64,000 bases of DNA. It comes from JAUIBE01 sp035267185 (GTDB taxonomy: Bacteria > Pseudomonadota > Gammaproteobacteria > Xanthomonadales > SZUA-36). The stretch spans positions 43,600 through 107,599 of the forward strand of contig DATFLY010000097.1 in assembly GCA_035267185.1 (NCBI GenBank), written 5' to 3'. Below, in pieces: positions 1 through 8,756 of the stretch (positions within the stretch are counted from its first letter, which is position 1; every line of letters begins with the position of its first letter). The notes beneath the pieces were generated by a model that worked only from the letters and a program-made list of their open reading frames with translations, was not told the DNA's origin and ran no database searches. Position numbers and translations under genes: made by a program.

Positions 1-398
1 TGCCACCCACCCTCGATGGTGAGGAAGCCAGCCAAAAACTCAAGGAAACACTTGAAGCTGATCCGCCGTATGGCGCGAGAGTGAGTTTCGAGGCAGACCA
101 GGCCGCGACCGGGTGGAATGCGCCTGCCGTTGCGCCCTGGTTGGATGAATCCCTGGACAGGGCATCAGCAAACGCCTACGGGCCGGGCGTCATGTACACC
201 GGTGAGGGCGGCACCATTCCATTCATGGCCATGCTGGGCGATGCATACCCGGATGCTCAGTTCATGATCTGCGGTGTACTCGGTCCAAATTCGAATGCAC
301 ACGGACCAAACGAGTTCCTGCATGTCCCGTATGCAAAGAAGCTCACCACCTGTGTCTCGCAGGTGCTGATCGATCACTTCAATCGTCCTCAGGAATAG
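1..398 (+). CDS. M20 family metallopeptidase, C-terminal part (5' end outside window)
   Basis: Open from the window edge (first full codon at base 3) to a TAG stop. The visible 131 residues match the end of a dinuclear-zinc M20 exopeptidase: a PPYGA segment, GEGGTIPFM, and the final GPNSNAHGPNEF signature, whose His is normally a metal ligand. The N-terminal metal-binding half and any signal peptide lie upstream. It stands alone, 138 bases before the sulfite dehydrogenase gene on the same strand. Family assignment is firm; substrate (dipeptide or acylated amino acid) cannot be told. Confidence 0.85.
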   Translation, partial: PPTLDGEEASQKLKETLEADPPYGARVSFEADQAATGWNAPAVAPWLDESLDRASANAYGPGVMYTGEGGTIPFMAMLGDAYPDAQFMICGVLGPNSNAHGPNEFLHVPYAKKLTTCVSQVLIDHFNRPQE

Positions 399-536
399 CC
401 CTTTGTTCCCAGGCGTTATTCTCGGCTCGTTCAAATGCTCAGGTACTGGCGTGTACACTCCGCTTTTCGCGAGCCTCGGGCCTATCCTGGAAACAAACGC
501 TCGATCCCTGCGAACCACTGAAGAAGCAACACTGAG

Positions 537-1736
537 ATGAATTTCCGTCGGCGCACTCTTCTTGCAGGCCTGCTGGGTGCGCCGATCGTTTTTGAACGCC
601 TGATGCCGAACGGCCTGGTCCCCGTCGTGCTCGCGGATTCTGGTCTCTCACCGATCGAAGGCAAAAACGGTCTGACCATACTCAACGACCGACCGCTCAA
701 TGCGGAAACTCCGCCGCACCTTTTAAATGATGACATCACACCGACCGACCGGATGTTTGTCCGCAACAACGGGCGCCCACCGGAAACACCGGACCCGGGC
801 AGCTGGACATTATCGGTCAGCGGCGAATCGGTCGTCGCATCCCGCCAGTATTCCATCGCAGACCTGCAATCAAACTTCGAGCAGGTCGACCTTCAGCTGG
901 TCGTCGAGTGCGGTGGTAACGGCAGGGCCGAATTTATTCCCCCTGCAAAAGGCAATCAATGGAGCCTGGGTGCCGTTGGCTGTCCGGTATGGAATGGTAT
1001 TCGTCTCCGTGACGTGCTCGAAGAATGCGGGATTGCAGATGATGCCCTGTATGTTGCTTACCGCGGCGCCGATGGCCACCTGAGCGGCGACCCTGCCAAG
1101 GACGCCATTTCTCGCGGGGTGCCAATCGCCAAGGCCATGGAGGCCGAAAGCATGATCGCATGGGGCATGAACGATGGTGATCTGCACCCGATGAATGGCA
1201 ACCCCCTGCGACTGGTCATCGGCGGTTGGCCAGGGTCTGTTTCGGGAAAATGGCTGACGGAAATCCTGGTTCGTGATCGTGTGCATGATGGCGCGAAAAT
1301 GGGTGGACAATCGTACCGGGTTCCCTGCGAACCTGTCGCTCCTGGAAGCGAGGTGGCTGACGAGGATATGTGCATCATCGAGGCGATGCCGGTGAAGTCA
1401 CTGATTACCTCACCACAAAGCGGCATCCGCCATGACCAGAACCTGCCGCTGAGGATTCATGGTCATGCCTGGGCGGGTGACCGGGAAGTCAAGCGACTTG
1501 AATGGTCCATCGACTTTGGTCAGACCTGGTTTGATGCAGCTTTGCATTCACCTGCCAACCGCCTGGCGTGGCAAAACTGGGATGCGAGCATTCGCTTTCC
1601 CGAACCCGGCTACTTTGAAGTCTGGGCACGGGCCACCGATGATGCGGGTGTTTCCCAGCCGATGGTTTTGCCAGGCTGGAATCCCAGGGGTTATTTGAAT
1701 AACGCTGCCCATCGGATTGCCGTTTATGTTGCCTAG
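537..1736 (+). CDS. SorA-like sulfite dehydrogenase, molybdopterin subunit
   Basis: 399 residues. A twin-arginine-like N-terminus (RRRTLLAG) suggests Tat export with the cofactor loaded. The sulfite-oxidase molybdopterin domain follows, with the Mo-ligating Cys at about residue 125 in VECGGNGR, then a Mo-co dimerisation domain from about residue 280. The gene for a CxxCH cytochrome overlaps its 3' end, which is the arrangement of periplasmic SorAB that oxidises sulfite to sulfate and passes electrons to cytochrome c. No b5 haem domain is present, unlike animal sulfite oxidase. Other Mo enzymes of the same fold (YedY-like) are shorter and lack the dimerisation domain. Sulfite as substrate is inferred from family and neighbour. 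Confidence 0.82.
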   Translation: MNFRRRTLLAGLLGAPIVFERLMPNGLVPVVLADSGLSPIEGKNGLTILNDRPLNAETPPHLLNDDITPTDRMFVRNNGRPPETPDPGSWTLSVSGESVVASRQYSIADLQSNFEQVDLQLVVECGGNGRAEFIPPAKGNQWSLGAVGCPVWNGIRLRDVLEECGIADDALYVAYRGADGHLSGDPAKDAISRGVPIAKAMEAESMIAWGMNDGDLHPMNGNPLRLVIGGWPGSVSGKWLTEILVRDRVHDGAKMGGQSYRVPCEPVAPGSEVADEDMCIIEAMPVKSLITSPQSGIRHDQNLPLRIHGHAWAGDREVKRLEWSIDFGQTWFDAALHSPANRLAWQNWDASIRFPEPGYFEVWARATDDAGVSQPMVLPGWNPRGYLNNAAHRIAVYVA

Positions 1737-2067
1737 ATTGTTCATTGCAACACTGGTCTGCTTTTATGGCCCGCCGGCAGTGTCCCAGGAAACAGACCCG
1801 CAAAGTGGATTGATTCTTGATGAAAACTGGGAACTGGTCCTGGCCAACTGCAGCGGCTGTCACTCCCCAAGACTGGTCACCCAGAACAAAATGAACGCAG
1901 ACAGCTGGCTCGAAACCATTCACTGGATGCAGGACAAGCACAACCTCTGGGATCTTGGAGACAGCCAGTCCAAAATCATTTCCTACCTTGCAAAAAACTA
2001 TGGCGTGCCGGAGTTGCCTTACCGGCGCAAACCGTTAAATGTTTCCCCATTAACATCTGAAGGATAG
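1726..2067 (+). CDS. Monohaem cytochrome c, SorB-like electron-acceptor subunit
   Basis: About 113 residues. The ATG at 1726 lies inside the last codons of the molybdoenzyme gene, overlapping by 11 bases, so translation is probably coupled; an in-frame TTG at 1717 is an alternative start. A signal peptide is followed by one haem-binding CSGCH motif near residue 40. A downstream Met in the WMQDKHNLW region could be the axial ligand. Length and context fit the small c-type subunit that takes electrons from SorA in the periplasm. It is followed six bases later by the SRPBCC gene, probably in one transcript. Confidence 0.78.
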   Translation: MLPRLFIATLVCFYGPPAVSQETDPQSGLILDENWELVLANCSGCHSPRLVTQNKMNADSWLETIHWMQDKHNLWDLGDSQSKIISYLAKNYGVPELPYRRKPLNVSPLTSEG

Positions 2068-2072
2068 AACTC

Positions 2073-2612
2073 ATGAACAGAAACTTTCTAATACCCGGCC
2101 TGTTCGTCACCCTGATGACATTGTCTTTCCACTTGATGGCTGAAGTGACAACGATCACAGCAAATGGCTTCACTTCAACCAATACCGTTTCTGTCGATGC
2201 CGATGCCGACACGGTCTACTCCGCATTCAAGCAGGTTGATAAATGGTGGAACCCGGATCACGGCTACACAGGCGATGCCAAAAACTTTTACTTTGAAGAA
2301 CGCCTGGGCGGCTGTTTCTGCGAGCGCTTTCCCGATGGAGGCGCCGTGGAGCATCTGCGTATCATCTACTTTGCACCAGGTAAGGAAATCCGGTTTGAAG
2401 GAGCGCTTGGCCCACTCCAGGGACTTCCCACCAGCGGTCGCATGATATGGACAATCGCTCCCACCGAGCCAGGTAATGATGGACCTGGTTCAACCATTAC
2501 CTTCACGTTTCACGTGTTTGGTTTTATGGAGGGTGGATTTGAAGGCCTGGCACCCGCGGTCAACGGCGTGGTGAATGAGCAGTTGCAACGTCTGGCGGAA
2601 TTGTTGAACTAA
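2073..2612 (+). CDS. Secreted SRPBCC/START-like domain protein
   Basis: 179 residues with a clear signal peptide (cleavage near the first AEV, about residue 23), then a SRPBCC-fold domain: the DADTVYSAF start, a K..WW.P segment, a glycine-rich strand and the C-terminal long helix. SRPBCC domains bind hydrophobic ligands in a deep cavity; the export signal is unusual for this mostly cytoplasmic group. A good ribosome site (AAGGA, nine bases before ATG) and a five-base gap to the cytochrome gene place it as third gene of the sulfite dehydrogenase transcript. Ligand and role unknown. Confidence 0.7.
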   Translation: MNRNFLIPGLFVTLMTLSFHLMAEVTTITANGFTSTNTVSVDADADTVYSAFKQVDKWWNPDHGYTGDAKNFYFEERLGGCFCERFPDGGAVEHLRIIYFAPGKEIRFEGALGPLQGLPTSGRMIWTIAPTEPGNDGPGSTITFTFHVFGFMEGGFEGLAPAVNGVVNEQLQRLAELLN

Positions 2613-2633
2613 CCTGCGAGGTTTAAGCTGCCC

Positions 2634-2669
2634 AAAAAAAACCGCACCCCGAGAGGGTGCGGCTTCTTC
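2634..2669. terminator. Bidirectional intrinsic terminator
   Basis: An 8-bp G+C-rich stem (2642-2649 pairs with 2655-2662, loop of five) is preceded by eight A and followed by a T-rich run. It can stop transcription from the SRPBCC gene on the plus strand and from the fasciclin gene on the minus strand. Confidence 0.88.
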
Positions 2670-2688
2670 TTTTTTAAACCTCTGAGTA

Positions 2689-3357
2689 TTATTCTTCAGG
2701 CGGGGTAGGGTCAATCGGAAGCATAACGGTATCGATCACATGGATCACGCCGTTGCTGGCCCTGATGTTGATCAGTGGTGTCACACCGTCTTCATCCAAT
2801 ACAGGGCTGACCATCTGGGAGATGTTTGTAATCAGCTTCGCTGAAGGCATGGTCGTGGAAGTAACGTATCCACCGGCCAACATTTCGATGTCCTTGGAAT
2901 TGTTCTGGTTGAAGATGCTGTTTGAGAATCGGCGACCCTCGGTCAGGTGATAGGCGAGAATCGTGAACAATGTGCCTTCTCCGTAAAGCATGTCTACTGC
3001 ACAGGTTACTTCAGGAGCTGTTTCTTCCAGCTCCAGACCCCACAAATCATTCAGTGTGTTTTGGAGGTTGATAAACGCCTGATCGGTCGGAGCAAACAAG
3101 GTAAGCCTGTCATCCCCGGTAAGCAAATCAACAATCGGATTTTCTCCGGTCTCCGGATCTGTGAAGCAACCCACCGCCCCAAGCAAGTATTCGAAATTGC
3201 CGTTATCCATCGCAATTTGAACGATGTTATCTTCGCCCGGCTTTCCGGGTCCTTTACCCGAATCTTTCTTTGCTGCGACGTTGCCAGCAAACAACAAGGT
3301 GGCTGAAGCGATCGCAACCATGGCGATCAATTTGTTACTGGTAGTACTTTTGTACAT
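2689..3357 (-). CDS. Secreted fasciclin (FAS1) domain protein
   Basis: 222 residues: signal peptide (cleaved after about residue 29, VAA), a short Lys/Gly-rich linker, then one FAS1 domain with the H1 motif TLFAPTDQAF, the central AYHL motif and the C-terminal H2 motif NGVIHVIDTVMLP. FAS1 domains mediate cell-surface adhesion and protein-protein contact. Two Cys (near residues 64 and 120) may form a disulfide outside the cytoplasm. GAGGG lies nine bases before the ATG. Single-gene transcript, converging on the shared terminator. Confidence 0.88.
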   Translation of the reverse strand: MYKSTTSNKLIAMVAIASATLLFAGNVAAKKDSGKGPGKPGEDNIVQIAMDNGNFEYLLGAVGCFTDPETGENPIVDLLTGDDRLTLFAPTDQAFINLQNTLNDLWGLELEETAPEVTCAVDMLYGEGTLFTILAYHLTEGRRFSNSIFNQNNSKDIEMLAGGYVTSTTMPSAKLITNISQMVSPVLDEDGVTPLINIRASNGVIHVIDTVMLPIDPTPPEE

Positions 3358-3702
3358 CTTTTTGCCCTCAAAGCTATGTTTGTTAAGTCTGGTAAGATTT
3401 AATATCTAACTAACGCTCTCTATTAAATAATTTCTGACGTGAAAAAAATGTCAAGATTCTGCATAGATATTTCAGGTAGACTTTTATGATTGTCTTTGAA
3501 TGCATGATTCACGCCCTAAATCGCATGGGCCGAAAACCAGCCTGGACGGAGTTTTGTGAATACAGATCGCGCTGCAATTAACTGATGGCGAAACCAGTGA
3601 GGCGCTTGAGAGCGGGCAACGCAGGAGAGCACCCACAGATGTCTCAACCGCCTGATTGATCTTCAGAGGGGATGTTGCGCCAGCAATCCGCGTTTATCGG
3701 GG
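3358..3702. other. Gene-free stretch between fasciclin and Kef genes
   Basis: 345 bases. The first third is AT-rich and holds the promoter candidate for the fasciclin gene. In the rest, towards the 3' end of the antiporter gene, I see no convincing ORF, terminator or repeat. Confidence 0.5.
3424..3454 (-). promoter_or_regulatory. Candidate sigma-70 promoter of the fasciclin gene
   Basis: A perfect TTGACA -35 element on the minus strand (3449-3454) is followed by an AT-rich stretch (3421-3432) that could supply the -10, though no hexamer at exactly 17 bp matches well. It lies about 90 bases upstream of the start codon. Confidence 0.4.
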
Positions 3703-5577
3703 TTATTGCTTTTCCGCATCGCGCAGGACTTTCCAGGCGTCGCGAAAATGATCCTCGGCCATTTCGGTATCGTCTTCCAACACCTTCCTGAGCTCGTCGA
3801 GATGTTGCCTGATCTGCAGGCCGTAATCGTGGTCATCACCCCACACTTCGTATAGTTTCTCCAGGCCTTCTTCATCATGACGTTTAAAGGTGCGCATGAT
3901 GCGGTAAGCCTGAACATCGTCATAACCCAGCGACTTGTATGCTGCCTCACCCATCAGCAATGCCGAACCAAAAGTCTCGCGCGAGATTTCATCAGCCCCC
4001 GCCTCCATCAGGCGGTAAGCATGGGATCGATCATATGCGCGCGCCAGAATCTTGAGATTCGGAAAATGCTCCTTTGCCACCCGCACCATTTCTTCGGCCT
4101 TGCCGCGGCTGTCGATGGCAATCACCAGCAGTTTTGCCTGTGCCGCCCCAGCCGCCTCCAGGAGTTCACGCCGACTGGCATCACCGTAAAAAACCTTGTT
4201 GCCGAAACGACCGGTGAGTTCGATCTGGCCAGCATCATGATCCAGCAGCGTACAAGAGATTTTTCCGGCCCTAAGCATTCGCGAAACGATCTGACCAAAG
4301 CGCCCGTAACCGGCAATGATCACCGGGTTGTCATCTTCGTCGATGGTCTCGTCGTCCGGCGGTGCTACACAATCAGCAAACCTGGGTCGCAGCCAGCGTT
4401 CGTAAACGATGATCAGTATCGGCGTAATCATCATCGACAGCACCACGACCACGATCAGAAGATTGGCAAGGTCCCGTTCCAGAACCCTCGACTGGGTAGC
4501 ATAGGAAAACAGAAGGAATGCGAACTCACCCCCCTGGGCCAGCATCATCGAGTACATCAGGTTGTCGGCCAGGCGCAGTTTGAACAAGCGACCCAGGAAA
4601 AGCAGGACAGCGAGCTTGGTGATGATCAGGATCGTAACCAGCGCCAGTATTAAACCGGTTGAGCCTGCAACCAGCGTGAAATCGATGCTGGCACCCACCG
4701 CCAGGAAGAAAAGCCCGAGCAGCAGGCCTTTGAAGGGCTCAATGTTGGATTCCAGTTCGTGTTTATATTCACTCTCGGCGAGCACCACGCCACCAAGGAA
4801 CGCCCCCAGTGCGGGTGACAAACCCACAAAATTCATTGCCAGCGTGATGCCAATTACCAGCAACAGGGCTGTTGCGATGAACACCTCCTGGGCACGCGTT
4901 CTTGCAATCCAGTGAAACAGCGGGCGCGCCAGGTACCTGCCGGCGAGGACGATCCCGGCCACCACACCCAGCGTGAGTGATGTCTGGATCCAGACCGGCC
5001 GGTCTACAGAATGCCCGTGGTCTGAAGCGGCCGCTTCCGCTGCACCCGCACCCAGCTCCGGCAACGCCAAAAAGGGAAGAATCGCCAGGATGGGAATGAC
5101 CGCGACATCCTGGAACAACAACGTTGAAAACCCGCTTTTACCCGCCTGGGTTTTTAGCCAGCCTTTTTCTCCCAGCGTCTGTAGAACGATTGCAGTTGAA
5201 GACAAAGACAATGTCATTCCAATGGCGAGCGCCGTTTGCCACTCCAGGCCAAAGGCAAATGCGATCACGCCAATCACCAGTGAAGTCAGTGCAACCTGCA
5301 AACCGCCCAGACCAAGAACTGATCTGCGCATTCTCCACAAGACCCTGGGTTCGAGCTCCAGCCCAACGAGGAACAACATCAGCACCACACCAAATTCGGC
5401 GAAATGCATGACATCCTGGCCTTCCTGTCCAACCAGGCCGAGCACGTAGGGCCCGACCAGGATGCCTCCAAGCAGGTAGCCCAGCGCTGAGCCCAGGCCC
5501 AATTGGCGCGCAATCGGAACGGCAATGACAGCAGCCGCAAGATAAACGAATGCCTGCATGAAAACTGAGTTGGTCAT
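3703..5577 (-). CDS. CPA2 monovalent cation:proton antiporter, KefB/KefC type
   Basis: 624 residues: an integral-membrane Na+/H+ exchanger domain (residues 1-395, about 12 hydrophobic segments), then a cytoplasmic TrkA-N/RCK domain with the Rossmann motif GYGRFG at residue 423. The tail is a charged coiled helix rich in Asp/Glu. The linker between domains is acidic. This is the architecture of glutathione-gated K+ efflux systems that acidify the cytoplasm during electrophile stress; gating by glutathione adducts here is inferred. Twelve bases after egtD on the same strand, behind the CDF exporter, so probably one metal/thiol-stress transcript. No KefF/KefG ancillary oxidoreductase is adjacent. 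Confidence 0.88.
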   Translation of the reverse strand: MTNSVFMQAFVYLAAAVIAVPIARQLGLGSALGYLLGGILVGPYVLGLVGQEGQDVMHFAEFGVVLMLFLVGLELEPRVLWRMRRSVLGLGGLQVALTSLVIGVIAFAFGLEWQTALAIGMTLSLSSTAIVLQTLGEKGWLKTQAGKSGFSTLLFQDVAVIPILAILPFLALPELGAGAAEAAASDHGHSVDRPVWIQTSLTLGVVAGIVLAGRYLARPLFHWIARTRAQEVFIATALLLVIGITLAMNFVGLSPALGAFLGGVVLAESEYKHELESNIEPFKGLLLGLFFLAVGASIDFTLVAGSTGLILALVTILIITKLAVLLFLGRLFKLRLADNLMYSMMLAQGGEFAFLLFSYATQSRVLERDLANLLIVVVVLSMMITPILIIVYERWLRPRFADCVAPPDDETIDEDDNPVIIAGYGRFGQIVSRMLRAGKISCTLLDHDAGQIELTGRFGNKVFYGDASRRELLEAAGAAQAKLLVIAIDSRGKAEEMVRVAKEHFPNLKILARAYDRSHAYRLMEAGADEISRETFGSALLMGEAAYKSLGYDDVQAYRIMRTFKRHDEEGLEKLYEVWGDDHDYGLQIRQHLDELRKVLEDDTEMAEDHFRDAWKVLRDAEKQ

Positions 5578-5589
5578 TAATTCCGCCTT

Positions 5590-6576
5590 TTATTCGATGG
5601 CGTGCCAAACCTGGTCTGTAAACCAGTGACGTCGGTCATAAAAAGCCCGGGCAGGGCTGAAGCCTGCTTGCAGGCAAAGATTTCCGATGATCGCCTCGTC
5701 AAATTTTTGCGAGACTTCCATGAAAATTCGCTCCCCATTTGTAAATTCGAAAGACTGTTCGAGCGCATCGATTTTCACAGTTTGCTCCTGACGGCTGACG
5801 AGGAAACTGCGAGCGGCCCCGCTCTCGGGGTCGTACTCAGGTTGGTGTAGAAATTGGCGGGGATTGAAGTCCCCACCCAGCTCCCGATTGATCCGGGCCA
5901 GGAGATTGAGATTGAAATCACGTGTATAACCAGCAGCATCATTGTAGGCAGCACGGATGACATCCGGGTCCTTCTTGAGATCAAGCCCGATCAGCAAGGC
6001 ATCGCCTGGCGCCATTGCGCTTCGAACCCGACGCAGAAATTCAACCGAACCCTGATCACCGAAATTACCCAGGTTGGATCCCAGGAACATCAGCACGCGC
6101 CGTGTTTCACCTGGCTTAAGGGATTCAAGTACATCAAAGTAATTGCCGTGAATCGGATCGAGTTGCAGCCAGGGTCGCGATGGCATCAGGTTATCTGCCA
6201 ACAGCTCGAGACTGTGATCCGAAATGTCGACAGGTCGAAACGTCCAGTCGGTTGCCTGGCGGTGGAGCGCATCAAGCAGGAAACCGACCTTTTGCCCGTC
6301 ACCAGAGCCCAGCTCGATAAACTCACCAGGGCCAACGCTCAGCAATTCCCGTGCGATCTCATCACCCTGTTCACTCAGAATTTCGAATTCACAGTCAGTC
6401 AGGTAATACTCGGGGCTGGACATAATGGACTGAAACAGCTTGTCGCCCCGCTCATCGTAAAAATATCGGGAAGACAACGTCCTGGGCTCAGACGAGAGAC
6501 CATCAAGAACGCTTTGTGCAAACTCGGTATCCACCGCCTGTTTATCAGATGGCACGGAAGATTCAGGGCAGGACAT
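5590..6576 (-). CDS. egtD: L-histidine N(alpha)-methyltransferase (EgtD-like)
   Basis: 328 residues from the chosen ATG, the usual EgtD length. Family marks: the N-terminal RYFYDERGDKLF...PEYYLTDCE block, the SAM motif ELGSGDGQK (residues 88-96), a FLGSNLGNF segment and a C-terminal GERIFMEVSQKF segment. EgtD trimethylates histidine to hercynine, the first step to ergothioneine. The frame is open upstream to a TTG at 6645 preceded by a purine-rich sequence, but that would overlap the exporter gene by 31 bases and add residues the family lacks. No EgtB sulfoxide synthase gene occurs in the window. Confidence 0.87.
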   Translation of the reverse strand: MSCPESSVPSDKQAVDTEFAQSVLDGLSSEPRTLSSRYFYDERGDKLFQSIMSSPEYYLTDCEFEILSEQGDEIARELLSVGPGEFIELGSGDGQKVGFLLDALHRQATDWTFRPVDISDHSLELLADNLMPSRPWLQLDPIHGNYFDVLESLKPGETRRVLMFLGSNLGNFGDQGSVEFLRRVRSAMAPGDALLIGLDLKKDPDVIRAAYNDAAGYTRDFNLNLLARINRELGGDFNPRQFLHQPEYDPESGAARSFLVSRQEQTVKIDALEQSFEFTNGERIFMEVSQKFDEAIIGNLCLQAGFSPARAFYDRRHWFTDQVWHAIE

Positions 6577-6614
6577 CAGTACGGGTTTTGCAATGGAATG
6601 TCTCCATTCGTTGT

Positions 6615-7529
6615 TCAGCGGGCACAGCCATCTAACTGTGGGCAAAAACTTTCCTCTCCAACTCCTTCTATCTGAATTGTCGGATGATGAATCTTAAATC
6701 GTGTCTCAAGCTGATTCGTCATGTTGTTGAGAAAGTCGTCATCCATGGGGCGCGGGTCCATCACAAGGTGTACTGTCAAGGCCGTATCCGTGGTGCTCAG
6801 GGCCCAGATGTGCAGATCGTGAACCGCCACAACCCCATCGCCGGAAAGAAGGAAGTCACGAACAGCCAGCGGATCAATTTCACCAGGAACAGCATCAACA
6901 GCCAGGTTAAGTGAGTCGCGGAGTAATCCCCAGGTCGAAGCAAGAATAACAGCCGCGATCACCAGGCTGCTTAAGGGGTCAATCCAGTTGATCCCGTATT
7001 TCCAGATGAATAAACCGGATATCACCACTCCAAGCGAAACGGCTGCGTCCGCAGCCATATGCAGATAGGCGCCCCGAATGTTCAGGTCACTGTCCTTTCC
7101 CCTGAAGAAAAACAAGGCGGTCACCGAATTAATTACCACACCAATACCAGCCACGATAACTATTGTTTTTCCGGCAGGGGTGACCGGATCGAAAAACCTT
7201 GATACTGCCTCCCATGCGATTGCACCCACGGCAGCAAACAGCAGCAGCCCGCTGAACACCGAGGCAATAATGGTTGCCCGGGAGAATCCGTAGGTACGTC
7301 TTGTAGAAGGTTTACGGCGAGCCAGTGTTGCAGCTCCCCAGGCCAGCAACAATGCCAGCACATCGGTAAGATTGTGACCAGCGTCAGTAAGCAGCGCCAG
7401 TGAATCAGATATAAAGCCGTACACCACCTCGACAATGATGTAGACGATATTGAGCGCTACACCAACGGCAAAAGCCCGGTTGTAGCTCGGTGGAGCATGA
7501 TGATGATGGTGAGAGTGCGCTCTGTTCAT
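6615..7529 (-). CDS. Cation diffusion facilitator (zinc/cobalt exporter)
   Basis: 304 residues: a His-rich N-terminus (one HSHHHHH run, likely metal-binding), six membrane segments, and a cytoplasmic C-terminal domain containing AVHDLHIW and a late H-HPTIQIE stretch. The DAGHNLTDV motif near residues 49-57 and HMAADA in helix 5 supply the Asp/His transport site. The family exports Zn2+, Co2+ or Cd2+ in exchange for H+. The in-frame start further upstream (7595) is less likely, since the His-rich sequence normally begins these proteins. First gene of the group with egtD and the Kef antiporter. Confidence 0.9.
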   Translation of the reverse strand: MNRAHSHHHHHAPPSYNRAFAVGVALNIVYIIVEVVYGFISDSLALLTDAGHNLTDVLALLLAWGAATLARRKPSTRRTYGFSRATIIASVFSGLLLFAAVGAIAWEAVSRFFDPVTPAGKTIVIVAGIGVVINSVTALFFFRGKDSDLNIRGAYLHMAADAAVSLGVVISGLFIWKYGINWIDPLSSLVIAAVILASTWGLLRDSLNLAVDAVPGEIDPLAVRDFLLSGDGVVAVHDLHIWALSTTDTALTVHLVMDPRPMDDDFLNNMTNQLETRFKIHHPTIQIEGVGEESFCPQLDGCAR

Positions 7530-7640
7530 ATTAATGCGGTTATTTAGTGGATATTGTACCGCTACTTGCATTGAAAGCCGGGCGCATTGTCTCAATCTGA
7601 TGTAACCGCCACACCGTGTAAATTCCCTGGAGAAATCTAA

Positions 7641-8558
7641 ATGGTCAATTACGGAAAAATCTGGTTCAACGGTGAGATCCGTGACGAATCAGAATGCACC
7701 GTTAGCGTTGCCAGCCATGCCCTGCATTACGGAACGTCTGTATTTGAAGGTATTCGCGGATACAAAACGCCACAAGGCACCGCAATATTCCGTCTGACCG
7801 ATCATCTCGAACGCATGTATTTTTCCGCCAGCATTTACAGGATGCCGGTTCCATACGATCTGGAAACCCTACACCAGGCCTGTCGGGACACCGTCCGCAT
7901 CAATGAGCTTGAGTCGGCCTACATTCGACCCATCGTGCTGCGCGGAAATTGTGGCATCGGTGTGATTCCCAAAGATATGAACATGGTTGATACTGCGATC
8001 ATCACCACAGCCTGGGGTGCCTACCTGGGCGAAGATGGCCTGAAAAATGGCATCAAGGCGTGCATCACATCCTGGAACAGGCTGGCACCCAATACCATGC
8101 CCCCTGGTTCAAAAGCTGGCGGAAACTACCTTTCCAGCCTGCTGATCGGCCTGGAAGCTCGCGAACGCGGGTGCATTGAAGGCATTGGATTGGGCGTCGA
8201 TGGGCTGCTGAGCGAAGGAGCGGGGGAAAACATCTTTATTGTTGAGAAAGAGCGCATCGTGACACCACCCGTTTCGTCATCGATTCTGGCGGGCATTACA
8301 CGCGACACTGTGACCACGCTTGCAAAGGAACGTGGCCTGGAAGTGGTTGAACAATCTATCGCTCGCGAACAGATGTATGCCGCCGATGAGATTTTCATGA
8401 CCGGTACAGCCGCAGAGGTAACGCCTGTCAGCCAGCTGGACCACATTGTGATTGGCAATGGGGGCTGCGGACCGGTGACAAAACAGCTCCAGAATGACTT
8501 TTTTGGCCTGTTTAACGGCAGCACTAAAGACCGCTGGGGCTGGCTGGAGTACGTCTGA
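7641..8558 (+). CDS. ilvE: Branched-chain amino acid aminotransferase
   Basis: 305 residues, the usual length of fold-IV class IlvE. The PLP lysine is K158 in GSKAGGNY. HYGTSVFEGIRGY near the N-terminus and the late FMTGTAAEVTPV are diagnostic. It interconverts leucine, isoleucine and valine with their 2-oxoacids, using 2-oxoglutarate. A strong ribosome site (GGAGAAA) precedes the ATG. Transcribed alone, divergent from the CDF-egtD-kef group; an operator-like inverted-repeat array lies 40-80 bases past its stop. Confidence 0.95.
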   Translation: MVNYGKIWFNGEIRDESECTVSVASHALHYGTSVFEGIRGYKTPQGTAIFRLTDHLERMYFSASIYRMPVPYDLETLHQACRDTVRINELESAYIRPIVLRGNCGIGVIPKDMNMVDTAIITTAWGAYLGEDGLKNGIKACITSWNRLAPNTMPPGSKAGGNYLSSLLIGLEARERGCIEGIGLGVDGLLSEGAGENIFIVEKERIVTPPVSSSILAGITRDTVTTLAKERGLEVVEQSIAREQMYAADEIFMTGTAAEVTPVSQLDHIVIGNGGCGPVTKQLQNDFFGLFNGSTKDRWGWLEYV

Positions 8559-8600
8559 AACGCATTCAACCCTGATTCCAGGGACAGGTAACCGGATTCA

Positions 8601-8636
8601 TGTCAGGCGACTGACAATAATTGTCAGTTTTCTGAC
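8601..8636. promoter_or_regulatory. Phased array of four TGTCAG half-sites in alternating orientation
   Basis: TGTCAG at 8601 and 8622, CTGACA at 8611 and CTGAC(g) at 8632. Starts are 10, 11 and 10 bases apart, so all four sit on one face of the helix. Two overlapping perfect inverted repeats result: 8601-8616 (6-bp arms) and 8610-8628 (8-bp arms, 3-base centre). This looks like an operator for a cooperative dimeric regulator. The second hairpin is followed by TTTT, so a weak ilvE terminator is the alternative. Confidence 0.45.
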
Positions 8637-8756
8637 GTTCTGCGACATACCGCGCTTTTCCATCGCGATTTTTTTCTCCCTCAAAAACGCTTAACTCATT
8701 GTTTTAAATGGTTTATGTGTGAATTAACCCAATGTGGCCCGCATTTTGCATTACTA

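Noticed and set aside
5854..6675. Plus-strand 273-codon open frame
   Set aside because: It is antisense to egtD, whose family motifs are clear. No motif or ribosome site supports the plus-strand frame.
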